Source: Pseudomonas helleri
GTDB taxonomy: Bacteria; Pseudomonadota; Gammaproteobacteria; Pseudomonadales; Pseudomonadaceae
Length of the DNA: 64,000 bases
Assembly (NCBI RefSeq): GCF_009600315.1
Contig: NZ_WIWC01000018.1
Span: forward strand, 1-64,000
Reading direction: 5' to 3'
Part shown: piece by piece, positions 27,130 to 37,640 of the stretch
How positions within the stretch are numbered: position 1 is the first letter of the stretch
How the letters are laid out: each line of letters begins with the position of its first letter
Notes under the pieces: generated by a model
Database searches by the model: none
Seen by the model: the letters and a program-made list of their open reading frames with translations, nothing else
Told to the model about the DNA's origin: nothing
Program-made: the position numbers and the translations under genes

Positions 27130-28392
27130 TCAGCGCTTGGCTTTGCCCGCCACTGAATAGAGCACTTGCTGGTTGCGGGTCTGGATAAAGTCTTCAAGGC
27201 GCTCACCACGCATCGCGGCATACACCTGCAAGTTGGGGATGCCCAGCACCGCCGCGAGTTTTTCCAGCACGAAGAAAATCACCCCGTAATGAATCAGCCC
27301 GCGCCAGTCACGACGGCGCAACAGGTCGCGCTCTTCGTCACTGAGTCCAGCCTCGCTAAACAGCACTTCAGGCTCGGCCAAAAAGCGTTCCCGCCACTCT
27401 GGCTCGATCATGCGGTGCAGGAATTTGTTGAGCCGATAACCCTTGGCACTGCGCTCCAGGGTGAACGGATAAGTGCCTTCGAGCTTTTCAATGCCGGCCA
27501 ACTGGTGCTGCATGTGCGCCAGATGCCGCGCGTTGACTTCGGCGGGTACCGGGCGGTCCTGATTTTCCAGCAACAGCGTGGCAATTCCGGTCATGGACGG
27601 CAGGTAATAGTCTTGATGCAGGTTTTTCACGGTGGCCGACAACGCACCGCGCATGATCAGCCAGGTGATCACTTCCGCACCTTCCAGCCCGCCCAACGTG
27701 GCAAATTCGGCCAGGGTCATCTCGGTCAGACGCACCGGATCATTGACCAGCAGATCCACAAACTGCGCGTCCCACTCGGGGTTGTTAAAACCGCAGCGCT
27801 CGCCGTGAACCTGATGCGACACCCCGCCCGTGGCGACGATGGCCACTTTCAAATCCTCGGGGTAGCTTTCAATCGCCCGGCGCAGCGCCAGCCCCAGCTT
27901 GTAGCAACGCAACGCACTGGGAATGGGAAACTGCAACACGCCAACCTGCAACGGTACGATCTCTACAGGCCAGTCCGGCTCGTGGGGCAGCAGCGCCGAC
28001 ATGGGCGAGAAGAAGCCGTGGTCCAGCGGTTTGTCACGGAAAAAACTCATGTCGAATTCGTCGGCCATCAGGCTTTCGCCGATGTGCCGTGACAAGGCCG
28101 CGTGACCGCCAATGCCCGGCAACGAACGCGGGTTGCCGCCCTCGTCGGCCACTTCATAACGTTCGTCGACGCCCAGCGAGAACGCGCCGTAGTGGTCGAA
28201 GAAGAACGAGGTGACGTGGTCATTGAAGATGTAAAACAACACGTCCGGTTGCTGCTCTTTGAGCCACACCTTGATCGGCTCGAAGCCTTCAAAAATGGGT
28301 GCCCACGCCGCTTCATGCTGCTTGTCGTGATCGACGGCGAAGCCAATGGTCGGGGTATGAGAGACAGCGAGGCCACCGATAATGCGTGCCAT
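27130..28392 (-). CDS. galA: Gallate dioxygenase
   Basis: GalA is a non-haem Fe(II) extradiol dioxygenase that opens the gallate ring to 4-oxalomesaconate. The 420-aa chain joins two LigAB-type parts: a LigB-like catalytic domain (about 1-280) and a LigA-like C-terminal part. Expected metal-ligand histidines are seen at GLAVSHTPTIGF, YIFNDHVTSFF and GGVSHQVHGE. It lies 24 nt after galT and upstream of galP. A protocatechuate 4,5-dioxygenase is the nearest alternative, but length, fusion and neighbours favour gallate. Confidence 0.93.
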   Translation of the reverse strand: MARIIGGLAVSHTPTIGFAVDHDKQHEAAWAPIFEGFEPIKVWLKEQQPDVLFYIFNDHVTSFFFDHYGAFSLGVDERYEVADEGGNPRSLPGIGGHAALSRHIGESLMADEFDMSFFRDKPLDHGFFSPMSALLPHEPDWPVEIVPLQVGVLQFPIPSALRCYKLGLALRRAIESYPEDLKVAIVATGGVSHQVHGERCGFNNPEWDAQFVDLLVNDPVRLTEMTLAEFATLGGLEGAEVITWLIMRGALSATVKNLHQDYYLPSMTGIATLLLENQDRPVPAEVNARHLAHMQHQLAGIEKLEGTYPFTLERSAKGYRLNKFLHRMIEPEWRERFLAEPEVLFSEAGLSDEERDLLRRRDWRGLIHYGVIFFVLEKLAAVLGIPNLQVYAAMRGERLEDFIQTRNQQVLYSVAGKAKR

Positions 28393-28416
28393 GACGAGTT
28401 CCTTGAAATAAACGAA

Positions 28417-29757
28417 TTAGTGCGCCAGCGCTGCGCGACTGATGGCGCGGCGACGTGCCCGGCCATTGCCCAGAATCGCCAGCGCGGCAAAAAAGGCCGG
28501 CACCGAGAGCATCGCAAACAGTAACGGCAAGCCCAGCCCAAGGCTGAGCACGGCACCGCCGATCAGCGAGCCGAAGATGGCGCCGAAGCGGCCAATGCCG
28601 AGCATCCAGCTGACCCCGGTGGCGCGGCAATCAGTCGGGTAAAAACCCGGCGCAAAGGCGTTAAGCCCGGTCTGCGCGCCGCTCATGCAAAAGCCCGCGG
28701 CAATCACGCCCACGGCCAACAGGCTGGACTCCAGACTGAACGCGCCGAGCAGCAGAATAAACGCGCCGCCCAAGGCATAGGACGTGGCGATCACGGCGTT
28801 GGGGTTGTGCCGGTCCATCGCCCAGCCCACCACAATGGCACCCACGGTGCCGCCAATCTGGAACAGCCCGGTGATGGTCGCCGCCCGTTCGATGGACAAA
28901 CCACCGTCGCGCAGCAAGGTCGGCATCCAGCCCATGGTCAGGTAGATCACCAAAAGGCCCATGAAATACGTCAGCCACAGAGCCAGCGTGCCAAAGCGGT
29001 ATTGGTCGGTGAACAACATACGCACCGGTGCTTTGTGTTGTACCTGAGGTTCGGACATGACAAAGCGTGTGGCCGCCGTAAAGGTGCCGCCCAACTTGTT
29101 CAGCACGTTAGCGATTTGACTGGCTGAGGCATTGTGCGCCGCCAAAAACCGTGCGGATTCGGGCAGCAACAGCCACAGGAAGGGCAACAGCAGCAACGGC
29201 ATGATCCCGCCAAACAGCAACACCGACTGCCAGCCGTGGCTGGGGATCAGCCAAGCGGCGACAAAACCGCCCAGCCCCGAGCCCATATTGAAGCCGGTGA
29301 ACATGATGGTGATGAACAACGCACGGTTGCGCTCAGGCAGGTATTCGGCCAACAGCGTGGTGGTGTTGGGCAACGCGGCACCCAGCGCCACGCCGGTCAG
29401 CAAACGCAGGAACGCCAGTTCATAGGGGTTGCGGGCGAAGGCGCAAGCCAGGCTCAAGATGCTGAAGCCGGTGACCGCAAACAGCATGATTCTCTTGCGA
29501 CCCAAACGGTCCGCGTAGGGGCCCGCGGTCAGTGCGCCGATGGCCAGACCGACCATACCGGCACTCATCACCGGGCCAAATGCAGCCCGCGACAGACCCC
29601 ATTCCTGAATCAGCGACGGCGCGACAAAGCCCATCACTGCCACATCAAAGCCGTCGAACAGCACCACGAAAAAACACAGTGCCAGAATCAGCCACTGGTA
29701 TTTGGCCACGGGCCTGTCGTCGATCCAGGCTTTTATATCGACCGTTTCGAGAGTCAT
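28417..29757 (-). CDS. galT: Gallate MFS transporter (AAHS family)
   Basis: A 446-aa inner-membrane aromatic acid:H+ symporter. The AAHS signature DGFDVAVMGFVAPSL is in TM1, and the MFS loop motif YADRLGRKRIM follows TM2. Twelve hydrophobic segments are visible. ATG 29757 is chosen because AAGG lies 8 nt upstream; an in-frame GTG three codons earlier falls inside the ribosome site. It is the first gene of galT-galA-galP. A CA-type motif overlaps the ribosome site, and the 29-bp candidate GalR site lies about 130-160 bp upstream. Confidence 0.92.
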   Translation of the reverse strand: MTLETVDIKAWIDDRPVAKYQWLILALCFFVVLFDGFDVAVMGFVAPSLIQEWGLSRAAFGPVMSAGMVGLAIGALTAGPYADRLGRKRIMLFAVTGFSILSLACAFARNPYELAFLRLLTGVALGAALPNTTTLLAEYLPERNRALFITIMFTGFNMGSGLGGFVAAWLIPSHGWQSVLLFGGIMPLLLLPFLWLLLPESARFLAAHNASASQIANVLNKLGGTFTAATRFVMSEPQVQHKAPVRMLFTDQYRFGTLALWLTYFMGLLVIYLTMGWMPTLLRDGGLSIERAATITGLFQIGGTVGAIVVGWAMDRHNPNAVIATSYALGGAFILLLGAFSLESSLLAVGVIAAGFCMSGAQTGLNAFAPGFYPTDCRATGVSWMLGIGRFGAIFGSLIGGAVLSLGLGLPLLFAMLSVPAFFAALAILGNGRARRRAISRAALAH

Positions 29758-29767
29758 ATTTTTCACC

Positions 29768-29775
29768 TTATTATT
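29768..29775 (-). promoter_or_regulatory. Crc/Hfq-type A-rich motif at the galT ribosome site
   Basis: AATAATAA on the minus strand fits AAnAAnAA and overlaps the AAGG ribosome site of galT. Hfq/Crc binding there would block translation of the uptake protein while preferred carbon sources last. Confidence 0.55.
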
Positions 29776-29888
29776 TTTGTAGTCATACCGATGGGTGCAG
29801 ACACCAACGCGACTTCAGACAGCAGCCACACCCTCGAATCCTGGGCGTGACTCTAAAGCCGCACGGGCCTTCCCCGCCTCTGGGAAAT

Positions 29889-29917
29889 CCTTAAGCGGGT
29901 ATCGGTTTTACTTATCA
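29889..29917. promoter_or_regulatory. Candidate GalR site upstream of galT
   Basis: The core GGTATCGGTTTTACTTAT aligns with the site at 24452-24480 without gaps. It lies in the 200-nt spacer between galT and the end of the tannase gene. It is absent from the 97-nt gap upstream of the tannase gene. Confidence 0.6.
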
Positions 29918-29957
29918 GGTGATGTTAAGCGGGTCCCTCACGTCTTGGCCCACACCC

Positions 29958-31694
29958 TTAGCGTTGCAGCGGCGCATAGGGGGTAAAGAAGTCCGAGCCC
30001 ATCCATTGCGGTGTTTTTTCATCCGCGCTGGCCTTGCCAGGTACGTAACTGTCGGCTGATTTCACATCGCCTTTGCCGTCATACACCGCCACATCCGGGT
30101 ACGGGAACACCAGACGCGTGCGCCCTTCGTTGGCCGGGTCTTGCGCCACCTCAGGTATCAGCGGTTTTTTCTCGGCATTGGCCGGCAGGTTGGTCGGCGC
30201 GCCGAACTCGCTGGGGCCCGACTGTGTACTGCTGGCTTGCAGGGTCACGATGGCACCCGGCGCTTGGCCTTTTTCAACCCATGACATCATCGGCGTCAGC
30301 AGGTCGAGCAGGCTTGGGCCTTCACCACCGGCGCAGTGGTAAACGCCCGGCAACAGGTACAGGCGCTCAAAGGACTCGGCCTTCGATTTACCCATCTGCA
30401 CCTCTAACGCTTGGTGATAAGCGATGGTGTTCAGCGGCGAGATATGCGGGTCGGCCCAGCCGTGCCACAGGATCAGCTTGCCGCCACGCTGCGCGAACGC
30501 CGACAAATCCGGGTTGGTGGCGTCGTACAACGGGTGCAGCGGGCGCAGTTGATCAAAGGTGCTGCGATCGAACTTGACGTCCGCCAAGCTGAAATCCGAC
30601 CCCGGGTTGTGCTCGAAAGCCAGATTGCGCAACGCATCCAGCGCCATTTTTTCGCTGTTGATCGGCTGATCGACGCTGTCTGGTACAAACACCCCGGCCC
30701 ACGCCAACTCGGAACCCGGCTGCGGCCCGGCGATGGTCAGGCGTTCGCCGCTCGCAGGATCACGCGGGCCTTCATAAAAGCGCCGCGCCGCGTTGACTTC
30801 TGCGGTCGTCAGGCAAGCCGAAGTGTCCGTGGCTGACGCCTTGCACTGCACCACGCCGGGGTCAAAATGGCAGGCCCGAGGGTCGCTGATCAGGCCATCG
30901 ACCTGACCGTCCAGCCCGTCGCACTGTTGCAATACCGCCTTGTGCAGGATCGGCAAACGCGACGCGATCAAAATCGCCTTGCCCTGCTCGTCCGTATTGG
31001 AGCGCGCCTGCCAGGCGTGATAGATCGAGTTCTGCACCTGAAAATTCAGGGCCGGGGCCCCGGCGATAATGCCGTTGAAATCGTCCGGGTAACGCTGGGC
31101 TTCCATCAAGGCCTCGCGCCCGCCATCGGAACACCCGGTGAAATAGGCATACGTCGGCTGTTGCCCGTAGAACGTGGCGATCAGTTTTTTCGCCGCCAGC
31201 GCCGTCAGGTGCACGCCTCGGTGGGCGAAGTCTGCGCGCTTCTGCGGGTCGTTGCCCCAACTGTTGTCCATGCCTTCATGGCCCATATCGGTGGCCGCCA
31301 GAACAAAGCCGCCACTGTTGAGTGGCGCACAGCTGTCCGCCGCGCCCACCTGCATCGAAATTCGCCCGCACAGGCCGCCGCAGCCGACTTGCAGGTAGCG
31401 CTGAGTCCAGGTGTGGGTCGGCAGGATGACTTTGAAACCGATGCTGGGCGCCAGCGTGCCCTGCACTTCGCAGGCGGTGATGCCGTCGGTGGTGGTTTCG
31501 CTGGCCGAAAGCACTTGGCTGCCTTTGCCGCCGATGGGCTGCAAATCCGTCTGAGTCAGGGCCGCGCAACTGATGGCGGGTTTGACCACGGGCAGCGCCG
31601 CGATGGGCATTTGGGCATGGGCCAAACTGGGCAATTGCAGGAGAAGCACTGTGCTGCCGAGTAATAACCGGCGCAGGGTTTGAAGGGCGATCAT
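29958..31694 (-). CDS. Secreted tannase / feruloyl esterase family hydrolase
   Basis: A 578-aa alpha/beta hydrolase with a signal peptide ending AHA (residue 27), so periplasmic or secreted. The family's CS-D-HC catalytic arrangement is complete: Cys188-Ser189 in GCSDGG, Asp415 in GWADPH, and His453-Cys454 in YHCAGG. The stretch DGLDGQVDGLISDPRAC resembles the family's calcium site. AGGAG stands 5 nt before the ATG. Next to gallate genes, hydrolysis of galloyl esters (tannins) to gallate is the likely role. A hydroxycinnamate esterase activity is possible from sequence alone. It lies 97 nt downstream of the RND operon, same strand. Confidence 0.9.
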   Translation of the reverse strand: MIALQTLRRLLLGSTVLLLQLPSLAHAQMPIAALPVVKPAISCAALTQTDLQPIGGKGSQVLSASETTTDGITACEVQGTLAPSIGFKVILPTHTWTQRYLQVGCGGLCGRISMQVGAADSCAPLNSGGFVLAATDMGHEGMDNSWGNDPQKRADFAHRGVHLTALAAKKLIATFYGQQPTYAYFTGCSDGGREALMEAQRYPDDFNGIIAGAPALNFQVQNSIYHAWQARSNTDEQGKAILIASRLPILHKAVLQQCDGLDGQVDGLISDPRACHFDPGVVQCKASATDTSACLTTAEVNAARRFYEGPRDPASGERLTIAGPQPGSELAWAGVFVPDSVDQPINSEKMALDALRNLAFEHNPGSDFSLADVKFDRSTFDQLRPLHPLYDATNPDLSAFAQRGGKLILWHGWADPHISPLNTIAYHQALEVQMGKSKAESFERLYLLPGVYHCAGGEGPSLLDLLTPMMSWVEKGQAPGAIVTLQASSTQSGPSEFGAPTNLPANAEKKPLIPEVAQDPANEGRTRLVFPYPDVAVYDGKGDVKSADSYVPGKASADEKTPQWMGSDFFTPYAPLQR

Positions 31695-31732
31695 GACAGC
31701 TCCTTTTCAATGAAATATCCGACGTAAAACCT

Positions 31733-31771
31733 GTAGTCGCTGCCGAAGGCTGCGATCGGTTGCGCAGCGAC
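31733..31771. repeat. REP-like sequence between tannase and RND operon
   Basis: GTAGTCGCTGCCGAAGGCTG followed by CGATCGG and a TGCGCAGCGAC tail form a single REP-type hairpin. It sits in the 97-nt gap between the outer-membrane channel gene and the tannase gene. Confidence 0.7.
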
Positions 31772-31791
31772 CGTAAAAGGTAGGCCTGCAC

Positions 31792-33165
31792 TCAGTTCCA
31801 GCCACCGCCCAGCACTTTGTATAACGTCACGCGGTTGCTTTGTTCGGCCAGTCGCAGGGTGATCAGGTCTTGTTCGGCGCTGTACAGCGAACGCTGGGAC
31901 ACCAGCGCTTCAAGGAAGCTTTGCGAGCCTCCCCGGTACAACGCATCCGACAGTTCGTAGCTTTTGCGGCTGGCTTCGGTCAGCGCTTGCTGGGCGCTCA
32001 GGCGCTGGTCCAGGGTGCTGCGCACCGCCAGTGCATCGGCCACTTCCTTGAACGCGGTCTGCAAGGTCAACTGGTAGGTCTGCTCCTGAATTTGGCGCTC
32101 CACTTTGGCTGAGTCCAGCGTAGCCCGATTACTGCCCGCGTCGAAGATCGGCAGGCTGATGCTCGGCGCAAAACTCCACGCGCCGCTGCCGGCCTTGAAC
32201 AGGCTCGACAGGCTGGTGCTGGCTGACCCGGCACCGGCGGTCAGGGTGATGCTGGGGAAGAACGCTGCCCGCGCCGCGCCAATGTCGATGTTGGCGGACA
32301 TCAAGGTATGTTCAGCGGCCAGTACGTCCGGGCGACGCTGCAACAAGGTGGACGGCAACTCGGCTGGCACTTGCACCAGCATCGCCGCCGATTCCAGGCT
32401 GTCGCCCGGCAGCAGGTTGGCCGGGATGTCGCTGCCCACTAACAGGCGCAGCGCATTCTGATCTTGCAGCACCTGACTGGCGTACTCGGCCACATCGACC
32501 CGCGCCGATTCCACGGTGGTTTGCGCCTCAGAGACCGCCAGCCCCGATGAACCGCCCAAACCATGGCTGCGCTGGGTCAGTTCGTAGGTGGACTGCTGGC
32601 TGGTCAGCGTCTCTTGCGCCAACTTCAGGCGCTCGTTGTCCGCCGCCAACGTCAACCATGCGGTGCCCACTTCGGCGACCATGCTGATCTGGGTGCTGCG
32701 CCGGGTTTCGGTCAGCGCCAGATAGGATTGCAGCGCTTCGTCCTGAAGGTTTTTGACCCGCCCGAATACGTCCACTTCATAGCTGCTCAACCCCAGTTCG
32801 GCACTGTAGCTGTGGCTGGTGCTGCTGTTGGCCCGGCTGGAACTGCCGCTGACGCTGGCGTCGATCCCCGGAAACGAGGCGGCACGCTGGATGCGGTATT
32901 GCGCCTGAGCCTTTCCGATATTCAGGCTGGCCACCCGCAGGTCGCGGTTGTTGGCCAAGGCCAGGGTCTGCAACTGCGCCAGCCGCGGATCGGTAAAAAA
33001 CTGCTGCCATTGAATGTCCGCCGCCACCTGCCCTTTGGGCGTGCTGGCACCCGGCAGCCATTGCTCGGCCACCGGTGCTTGCGGGCGCTCATATTCAGGC
33101 GCCAGATTGATGCAGCCAGCCAGCAGCGCGAAAACGGCCAGCAGCGGCCAACGAAAGCGACTCAT
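31792..33165 (-). CDS. RND pump outer-membrane lipoprotein (OprM-like)
   Basis: A 457-aa TolC/NodT-type channel. The lipobox LLAGC is near residue 18, followed by the typical N-terminus [10 protein letters not shown]. Two outer-membrane efflux domains follow, with a [13 protein letters not shown] family segment. Its start overlaps the permease stop by 4 nt. It is the third gene of an adaptor-permease-channel operon, giving a self-contained tripartite pump. Confidence 0.93.
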   Translation of the reverse strand: MSRFRWPLLAVFALLAGCINLAPEYERPQAPVAEQWLPGASTPKGQVAADIQWQQFFTDPRLAQLQTLALANNRDLRVASLNIGKAQAQYRIQRAASFPGIDASVSGSSSRANSSTSHSYSAELGLSSYEVDVFGRVKNLQDEALQSYLALTETRRSTQISMVAEVGTAWLTLAADNERLKLAQETLTSQQSTYELTQRSHGLGGSSGLAVSEAQTTVESARVDVAEYASQVLQDQNALRLLVGSDIPANLLPGDSLESAAMLVQVPAELPSTLLQRRPDVLAAEHTLMSANIDIGAARAAFFPSITLTAGAGSASTSLSSLFKAGSGAWSFAPSISLPIFDAGSNRATLDSAKVERQIQEQTYQLTLQTAFKEVADALAVRSTLDQRLSAQQALTEASRKSYELSDALYRGGSQSFLEALVSQRSLYSAEQDLITLRLAEQSNRVTLYKVLGGGWN

Positions 33166-36100
33166 GCTTCACCTGTACGGTCAGTGGTGGGGGTCGACAC
33201 GCGGCTGAAACGGCGGCGAATCAACACGAAGAACAGCGGCACAAAGAAGATCCCCAGCACCGTGGCGCTGAACATGCCGCCCAGCACACCGGTGCCGATG
33301 GCCTGACGCCCGGCCGAACCTGCGCCGGAACTCATGGCCAGCGGCAACACGCCAAACATAAAGGCCAGCGAGGTCATCAAAATCGGCCGCAGGCGCTGGC
33401 GCACCGCGATCAGCGTGGCGTCGATCAAACTGTTGCCCTGCTCTTGCAGGTGCTTGGCGAATTCGACGATCAGAATGGCGTTCTTCGCCGCCAGCCCCAC
33501 GGTGGTCAACAGCCCGACCTGAAAGTACACGTCATTGCTCAGGCCGCTAAAGCGGGTGGCCAACACTGCGCCCACTACGCCCAACGGCACCACCAGCATC
33601 ACCGAAAACGGCACCGACCAGCTCTCGTACAACGCCGCCAGGCACAGGAACACAAACAGCACCGAAATCGCATACAGCAACGGCGCTTGCGAGCCGGACA
33701 GACGCAGTTGATAGGACTGCCCCGTCCATTCGTAGCTGATGCCTTCAGGCAGTTGCTTGATGATCGACTCCACAGCGTCCATCGCCACCCCGGAACTCAC
33801 GCCCGGTGCCGGATCGCCCACCACCTCCAGCGACGAACTGCCGTTGTAGCGTTCCAGCAGTGGCGACCCGGAAGTCCATGAGCTGCTGGCGAACGAGGAG
33901 AACGGCACCATTTCGTCATTGCTGTTGCGCACAAACCAATGATCAAGGTCGTCAGCCTGCATCCGCGACGAGGCCTGCCCTTGCACATAAACCTTTTTCA
34001 CCCGGCCCTGATTGAGGAAGTCATTGACGTAACTGCCGCCCAACGCCGTGGATAACGTGGTGTTGATGTCGCTGGTGGTCAGGCTCAGCGCCCCGGCCTT
34101 GCGGTCATCAATCGTCACCTTGAGCTGCGGCGTGTCGTCCAGACCGTTGCTGCGCACGCCTTGCAGGCGCGGGTCTTGCTTGGCCAGCTCGATCAATTGT
34201 TCACGCGCCGCCACCAGCGCTTCATGGCCCAGCCCGGCGACGTCCTTGAGTTGCAAATCAAACCCGGAACTCTGTCCCAACCCGCGCACGGCCGGCGGCT
34301 GCATCACGAATACATCGGCATCGCCGATGCTCGACAGCGCCTGCGTGGCGCGCTGCGCGATGGACGCAGAATCCTGCCCGGCGCCAGTGCGCTCGCTCCA
34401 GTCCTTGAGACGGATAAACGCCCGCGCCGAGTTCTGGCTGTTGCCGCCCATGCCCATGCCGGAAATGCTGATCATGGCCTCGACTTCCGGCTGTTGCAGG
34501 ATGTAGCTCTCGAACTGTTTGAGCACCGCTTGAGTGCGGTCATCGGTGGCGCCCACCGGCAATTGCATCTGCGCCATGAGGATGCCCTGATCTTCATCGG
34601 GCAGGAACGAGGTGGGCAGCTTGATGTAGCCCACCGCCATCGCGGCGACCACCAACACGTAGACCATCAGGCTGCGGCCACTGCGCTGCAAAATCTTGCC
34701 GACGACGGCTTGATACGCCTGCGCGCCGCGCTCAAAGGTGCGGTTGAACCAGCCGAAGAAACCGGTCTGCGGGCCGTGCCCGTTAGGGTCAACCGGCTTG
34801 AGCAAGGTTGCGCACAGGGCCGGGGTCAAGGTCATGGCCACCAGCACCGAGAGCACCATCGCCGACACAATCGTCACTGAAAACTGGCGGTAGATAATCC
34901 CGGTCGAACCGCTGAAAAACGCCATGGGAATAAACACCGCGCTCAGCACCAGAGCGATACCGATCAAGGCGCTGGTGATTTCATCCATCGACTGACGCGT
35001 CGCCTCCAGCGGCGACAAGCCCTTCTCGCTCATCACCCGCTCGGCGTTTTCCACCACCACAATGGCGTCATCCACCAGCAAGCCGATGGCCAATACCATG
35101 GCAAACATGGTCAGGGTGTTGATCGAGTAACCAAATATCGCCAGCACACCAAAGGTGCCCAGCAGCACCACCGGCACGGTAATCGCCGGGATCAGCGTGG
35201 CGCGAAAATTCTGCAGGAACAGGAACATGATCAGCACCACCAGCACGATGGCCTCACCCAGCGACTTGACCACTTCTTCGATGGACAGGCTGACAAACGG
35301 CGTGGTGTCGTAGGCGATCACGTTTTTGAGCTGCATTTCACTCGGGTAGTACGGTTCCAGCTCGGCCAGCTTGGCCTTGACCGCTTCACCGACTTTCAGC
35401 GCATTGGCGCCGGTGGCCAGTTGCACGCCCATGGCGGCGGACGGTTTTCCATTAAGGGCCGAGTTGACGTCATAGCTGTCACTGCCCAGCTCGACCGTGG
35501 CCACCTCACCGAGCAACACCACGGCACCGGCGCTGTTGGACTTGACCACCACATTGCGAAATTCTTCAGCGGTTTGCAGCTTGCTGCGCGCGGTGATGGT
35601 GGCGTTGAGTTGCTGCCCGGCCGTTGCCGGCAAAGCGCCGAGCTGGCCCGCAGAGACTTCAGTGTTTTGTGCTTCCAGCGCCGTGCTCACATCGGACGGC
35701 ATCAGCGAATATTTTTCCAGCAGTGCCGGGTCCAGCCAGATGCGCATGGCGTAGCCCGAACCCATGGCCTTGACCTCGCCCACGCCGTCGATGCGGCTGA
35801 TGGAGTCGAGCAAGGTGCTGGAGATGTAATCGCCAATCTGCGTGCCGGTCACGCTCGGGTTATCCGAGGCCAGCGCGGCAATCATCAAAAAGTCCGAGCC
35901 ACCCTTGGTCACGGTCAGGCCTTCGCTCTGCACCGAGCTGGGCAGGCGCGATTCCACTTGCTGGAGTTTGTTTTGCACCTGCATCTGCGCGACGTCGGGG
36001 TCAGTGCCAGCTTCAAAGGTGAGGTTGATACTGGCGCTGCCCGCCGAGCTGCTGGAGGCCGACATGTAGGTCAGCTTGTCGATACCGGTCATTTGCTGCT

Positions 36101-36302
36101 CGATCACCTGAGTCACCGAGTCCTCCACCGTCTTGGCCGAAGCACCGGTGTAGGTGGCGGCGATTTTCACCGTCGGCGGGGCAATGTCCGGGTACTGTTC
36201 AAGGGGCAATTGGGTGATCGACAGCGCGCCCGCGAGCATGATCACAATGGCAATCACCCAGGCGAAAATCGGCCGATCAATAAAGAAACGCGCCATGTTC
36301 AA
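33162..36302 (-). CDS. RND multidrug efflux permease, HAE-1 family
   Basis: A 1046-aa proton-driven inner-membrane pump of the AcrB/MexB/AdeB class. The N-terminus [15 protein letters not shown] and the proton-relay aspartates in TM4 ([16 protein letters not shown]) are intact. Two large periplasmic loops and twelve transmembrane segments give the normal length. Both ends overlap neighbouring genes by 4 nt. HAE-1 pumps export hydrophobic and amphiphilic compounds; polyphenols are a reasonable guess from the neighbouring tannase, not a demonstrated substrate. Confidence 0.95.
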   Translation of the reverse strand: MNMARFFIDRPIFAWVIAIVIMLAGALSITQLPLEQYPDIAPPTVKIAATYTGASAKTVEDSVTQVIEQQMTGIDKLTYMSASSSSAGSASINLTFEAGTDPDVAQMQVQNKLQQVESRLPSSVQSEGLTVTKGGSDFLMIAALASDNPSVTGTQIGDYISSTLLDSISRIDGVGEVKAMGSGYAMRIWLDPALLEKYSLMPSDVSTALEAQNTEVSAGQLGALPATAGQQLNATITARSKLQTAEEFRNVVVKSNSAGAVVLLGEVATVELGSDSYDVNSALNGKPSAAMGVQLATGANALKVGEAVKAKLAELEPYYPSEMQLKNVIAYDTTPFVSLSIEEVVKSLGEAIVLVVLIMFLFLQNFRATLIPAITVPVVLLGTFGVLAIFGYSINTLTMFAMVLAIGLLVDDAIVVVENAERVMSEKGLSPLEATRQSMDEITSALIGIALVLSAVFIPMAFFSGSTGIIYRQFSVTIVSAMVLSVLVAMTLTPALCATLLKPVDPNGHGPQTGFFGWFNRTFERGAQAYQAVVGKILQRSGRSLMVYVLVVAAMAVGYIKLPTSFLPDEDQGILMAQMQLPVGATDDRTQAVLKQFESYILQQPEVEAMISISGMGMGGNSQNSARAFIRLKDWSERTGAGQDSASIAQRATQALSSIGDADVFVMQPPAVRGLGQSSGFDLQLKDVAGLGHEALVAAREQLIELAKQDPRLQGVRSNGLDDTPQLKVTIDDRKAGALSLTTSDINTTLSTALGGSYVNDFLNQGRVKKVYVQGQASSRMQADDLDHWFVRNSNDEMVPFSSFASSSWTSGSPLLERYNGSSSLEVVGDPAPGVSSGVAMDAVESIIKQLPEGISYEWTGQSYQLRLSGSQAPLLYAISVLFVFLCLAALYESWSVPFSVMLVVPLGVVGAVLATRFSGLSNDVYFQVGLLTTVGLAAKNAILIVEFAKHLQEQGNSLIDATLIAVRQRLRPILMTSLAFMFGVLPLAMSSGAGSAGRQAIGTGVLGGMFSATVLGIFFVPLFFVLIRRRFSRVSTPTTDRTGEA

Positions 36303-37495
36303 CCCTCCTTGGCAATTGCAGTGGGCGCCGCACGGGTCGGCAGCGAACGGGTTTCGCTGTTTTGTGCCAATACCTCGTTGCCCACTCGGACTTTCTGCCC
36401 GCCCTCGACAATCACCTGATCACCGGCATTCAACCCGGAGGTGACCCACCATTGATTGCCCACGGCACGGTCAATGGTCAGCACGCGCTGTTCGACTTTG
36501 CCCGCGACCACTACCAGCACCGAGGTCACGCCACTGGCGCTGCGGATGACGGCTTTTTGCGGGATCAAAATGGCTTTGTCGTCGATGGCCTGATCCAGCA
36601 CGGCGCGCACATACATGCCCGGCAACAACAGGTGATCGGGGTTGGGGAACACGGCGCGCAGGGTCACGGTGCCGGTGCCTTCAGTGACGGTGACGCCGCT
36701 GAATTTGAGGCTGCCGGCATGGTTGTAGGTGCTGCCATCATCGAGCTTGAGCAGCACCGGGGTTTCGCCCTGACCATTGTTTTGCAGGGTGCCGCTGGCC
36801 AGATCGCGTTTGAGACGCAGCAACTCGCTGGTCGACTGGGTGACGTCGACATAGATCGGGTCCAGTTGCTGCACGGTGGTCAGTGCGGTGTCCTGACTGG
36901 CCACCACCAAAGCGCCGGGGGTCACGGTAGAGGTTTCGATGCGGCCACTGAGCGGCGAACTGATGCGCGTGTAAGCCAGATTGATGCGCGCGGTTTCAAC
37001 GTCGGCCAAGGCCACTTGCAGGTCGGCCTCGGCGGTTTGCAGGCTGACCTGCGCGTCTTCATTGTCTTGTTGGCTGATGGCATCGATCTTCGCCAGTTGC
37101 GCATCGCGACGGGCCGTGGCCTGGGTGGACTTCAACGTGGCGCGGGCCTTGGCGGCGGTGGCCTGCGTCTGGGTAAAGGCCGCCTTGTACGGCGCCGCGT
37201 CAATTTGATACAGCGCCTCACCGGCCTTGACCTCGGCCCCTTCGACAAACAGGCGCTGCTGCACAATGCCACTGACCTGCGGACGGATCTGCGCAACCAT
37301 AAAGGCTTGGGTGCGCCCGGCCAGTTCAGTGGTCAGCGCCTGAGGTTGCGGTTGCACGGTCAGCACCGACACCTTGGGGGTCTGCGCAACGGGGGCGGAA
37401 TCACCCGCCGAACAGCCGCTCAGCACAATAAGCAGCAGTAACGACACCACCACGGCGGCGGTGACCAAGGATTTGGTAAAGAGTTTGAACGACAT
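36299..37495 (-). CDS. RND periplasmic adaptor (membrane fusion protein)
   Basis: A 398-aa lipoprotein-type adaptor with a hydrophobic signal ending at LSGCSAGD. Lipoyl halves flank a helical hairpin: [25 protein letters not shown], cited by its flanks AQIRPQV and EGAEVKAG, and [11 protein letters not shown]. Beta-barrel and membrane-proximal domains follow. ATG 37495 has GAGG 5 nt upstream; a start at 37528 would add 11 residues. It is the first gene of the pump operon, divergent from the BaeS-like sensor gene. Confidence 0.92.
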   Translation of the reverse strand: MSFKLFTKSLVTAAVVVSLLLLIVLSGCSAGDSAPVAQTPKVSVLTVQPQPQALTTELAGRTQAFMVAQIRPQVSGIVQQRLFVEGAEVKAGEALYQIDAAPYKAAFTQTQATAAKARATLKSTQATARRDAQLAKIDAISQQDNEDAQVSLQTAEADLQVALADVETARINLAYTRISSPLSGRIETSTVTPGALVVASQDTALTTVQQLDPIYVDVTQSTSELLRLKRDLASGTLQNNGQGETPVLLKLDDGSTYNHAGSLKFSGVTVTEGTGTVTLRAVFPNPDHLLLPGMYVRAVLDQAIDDKAILIPQKAVIRSASGVTSVLVVVAGKVEQRVLTIDRAVGNQWWVTSGLNAGDQVIVEGGQKVRVGNEVLAQNSETRSLPTRAAPTAIAKEG

Positions 37496-37562
37496 ATCTG
37501 CCTCTGCATGACGGGGGGCGTTAGCCATGACCCATGCTGCGAGACAAATGTGCAGGAAAATT

Positions 37563-37590
37563 GAAGATTGTCTGCACGTCTTGAATCTTC
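37563..37590. promoter_or_regulatory. Dyad in the divergent pump/sensor promoter region
   Basis: GAAGATT and AATCTTC form a 7-bp inverted repeat with a 14-nt spacer. It lies between the pump adaptor gene and the sensor gene. It is a candidate site for the BaeR-like regulator; no promoter hexamers were convincing. Confidence 0.4.
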
Positions 37591-37640
37591 GTCGTCCGGG
37601 GGCCTAAATGAGCGGGTCATTCACCGACCCGCACGAGCCC

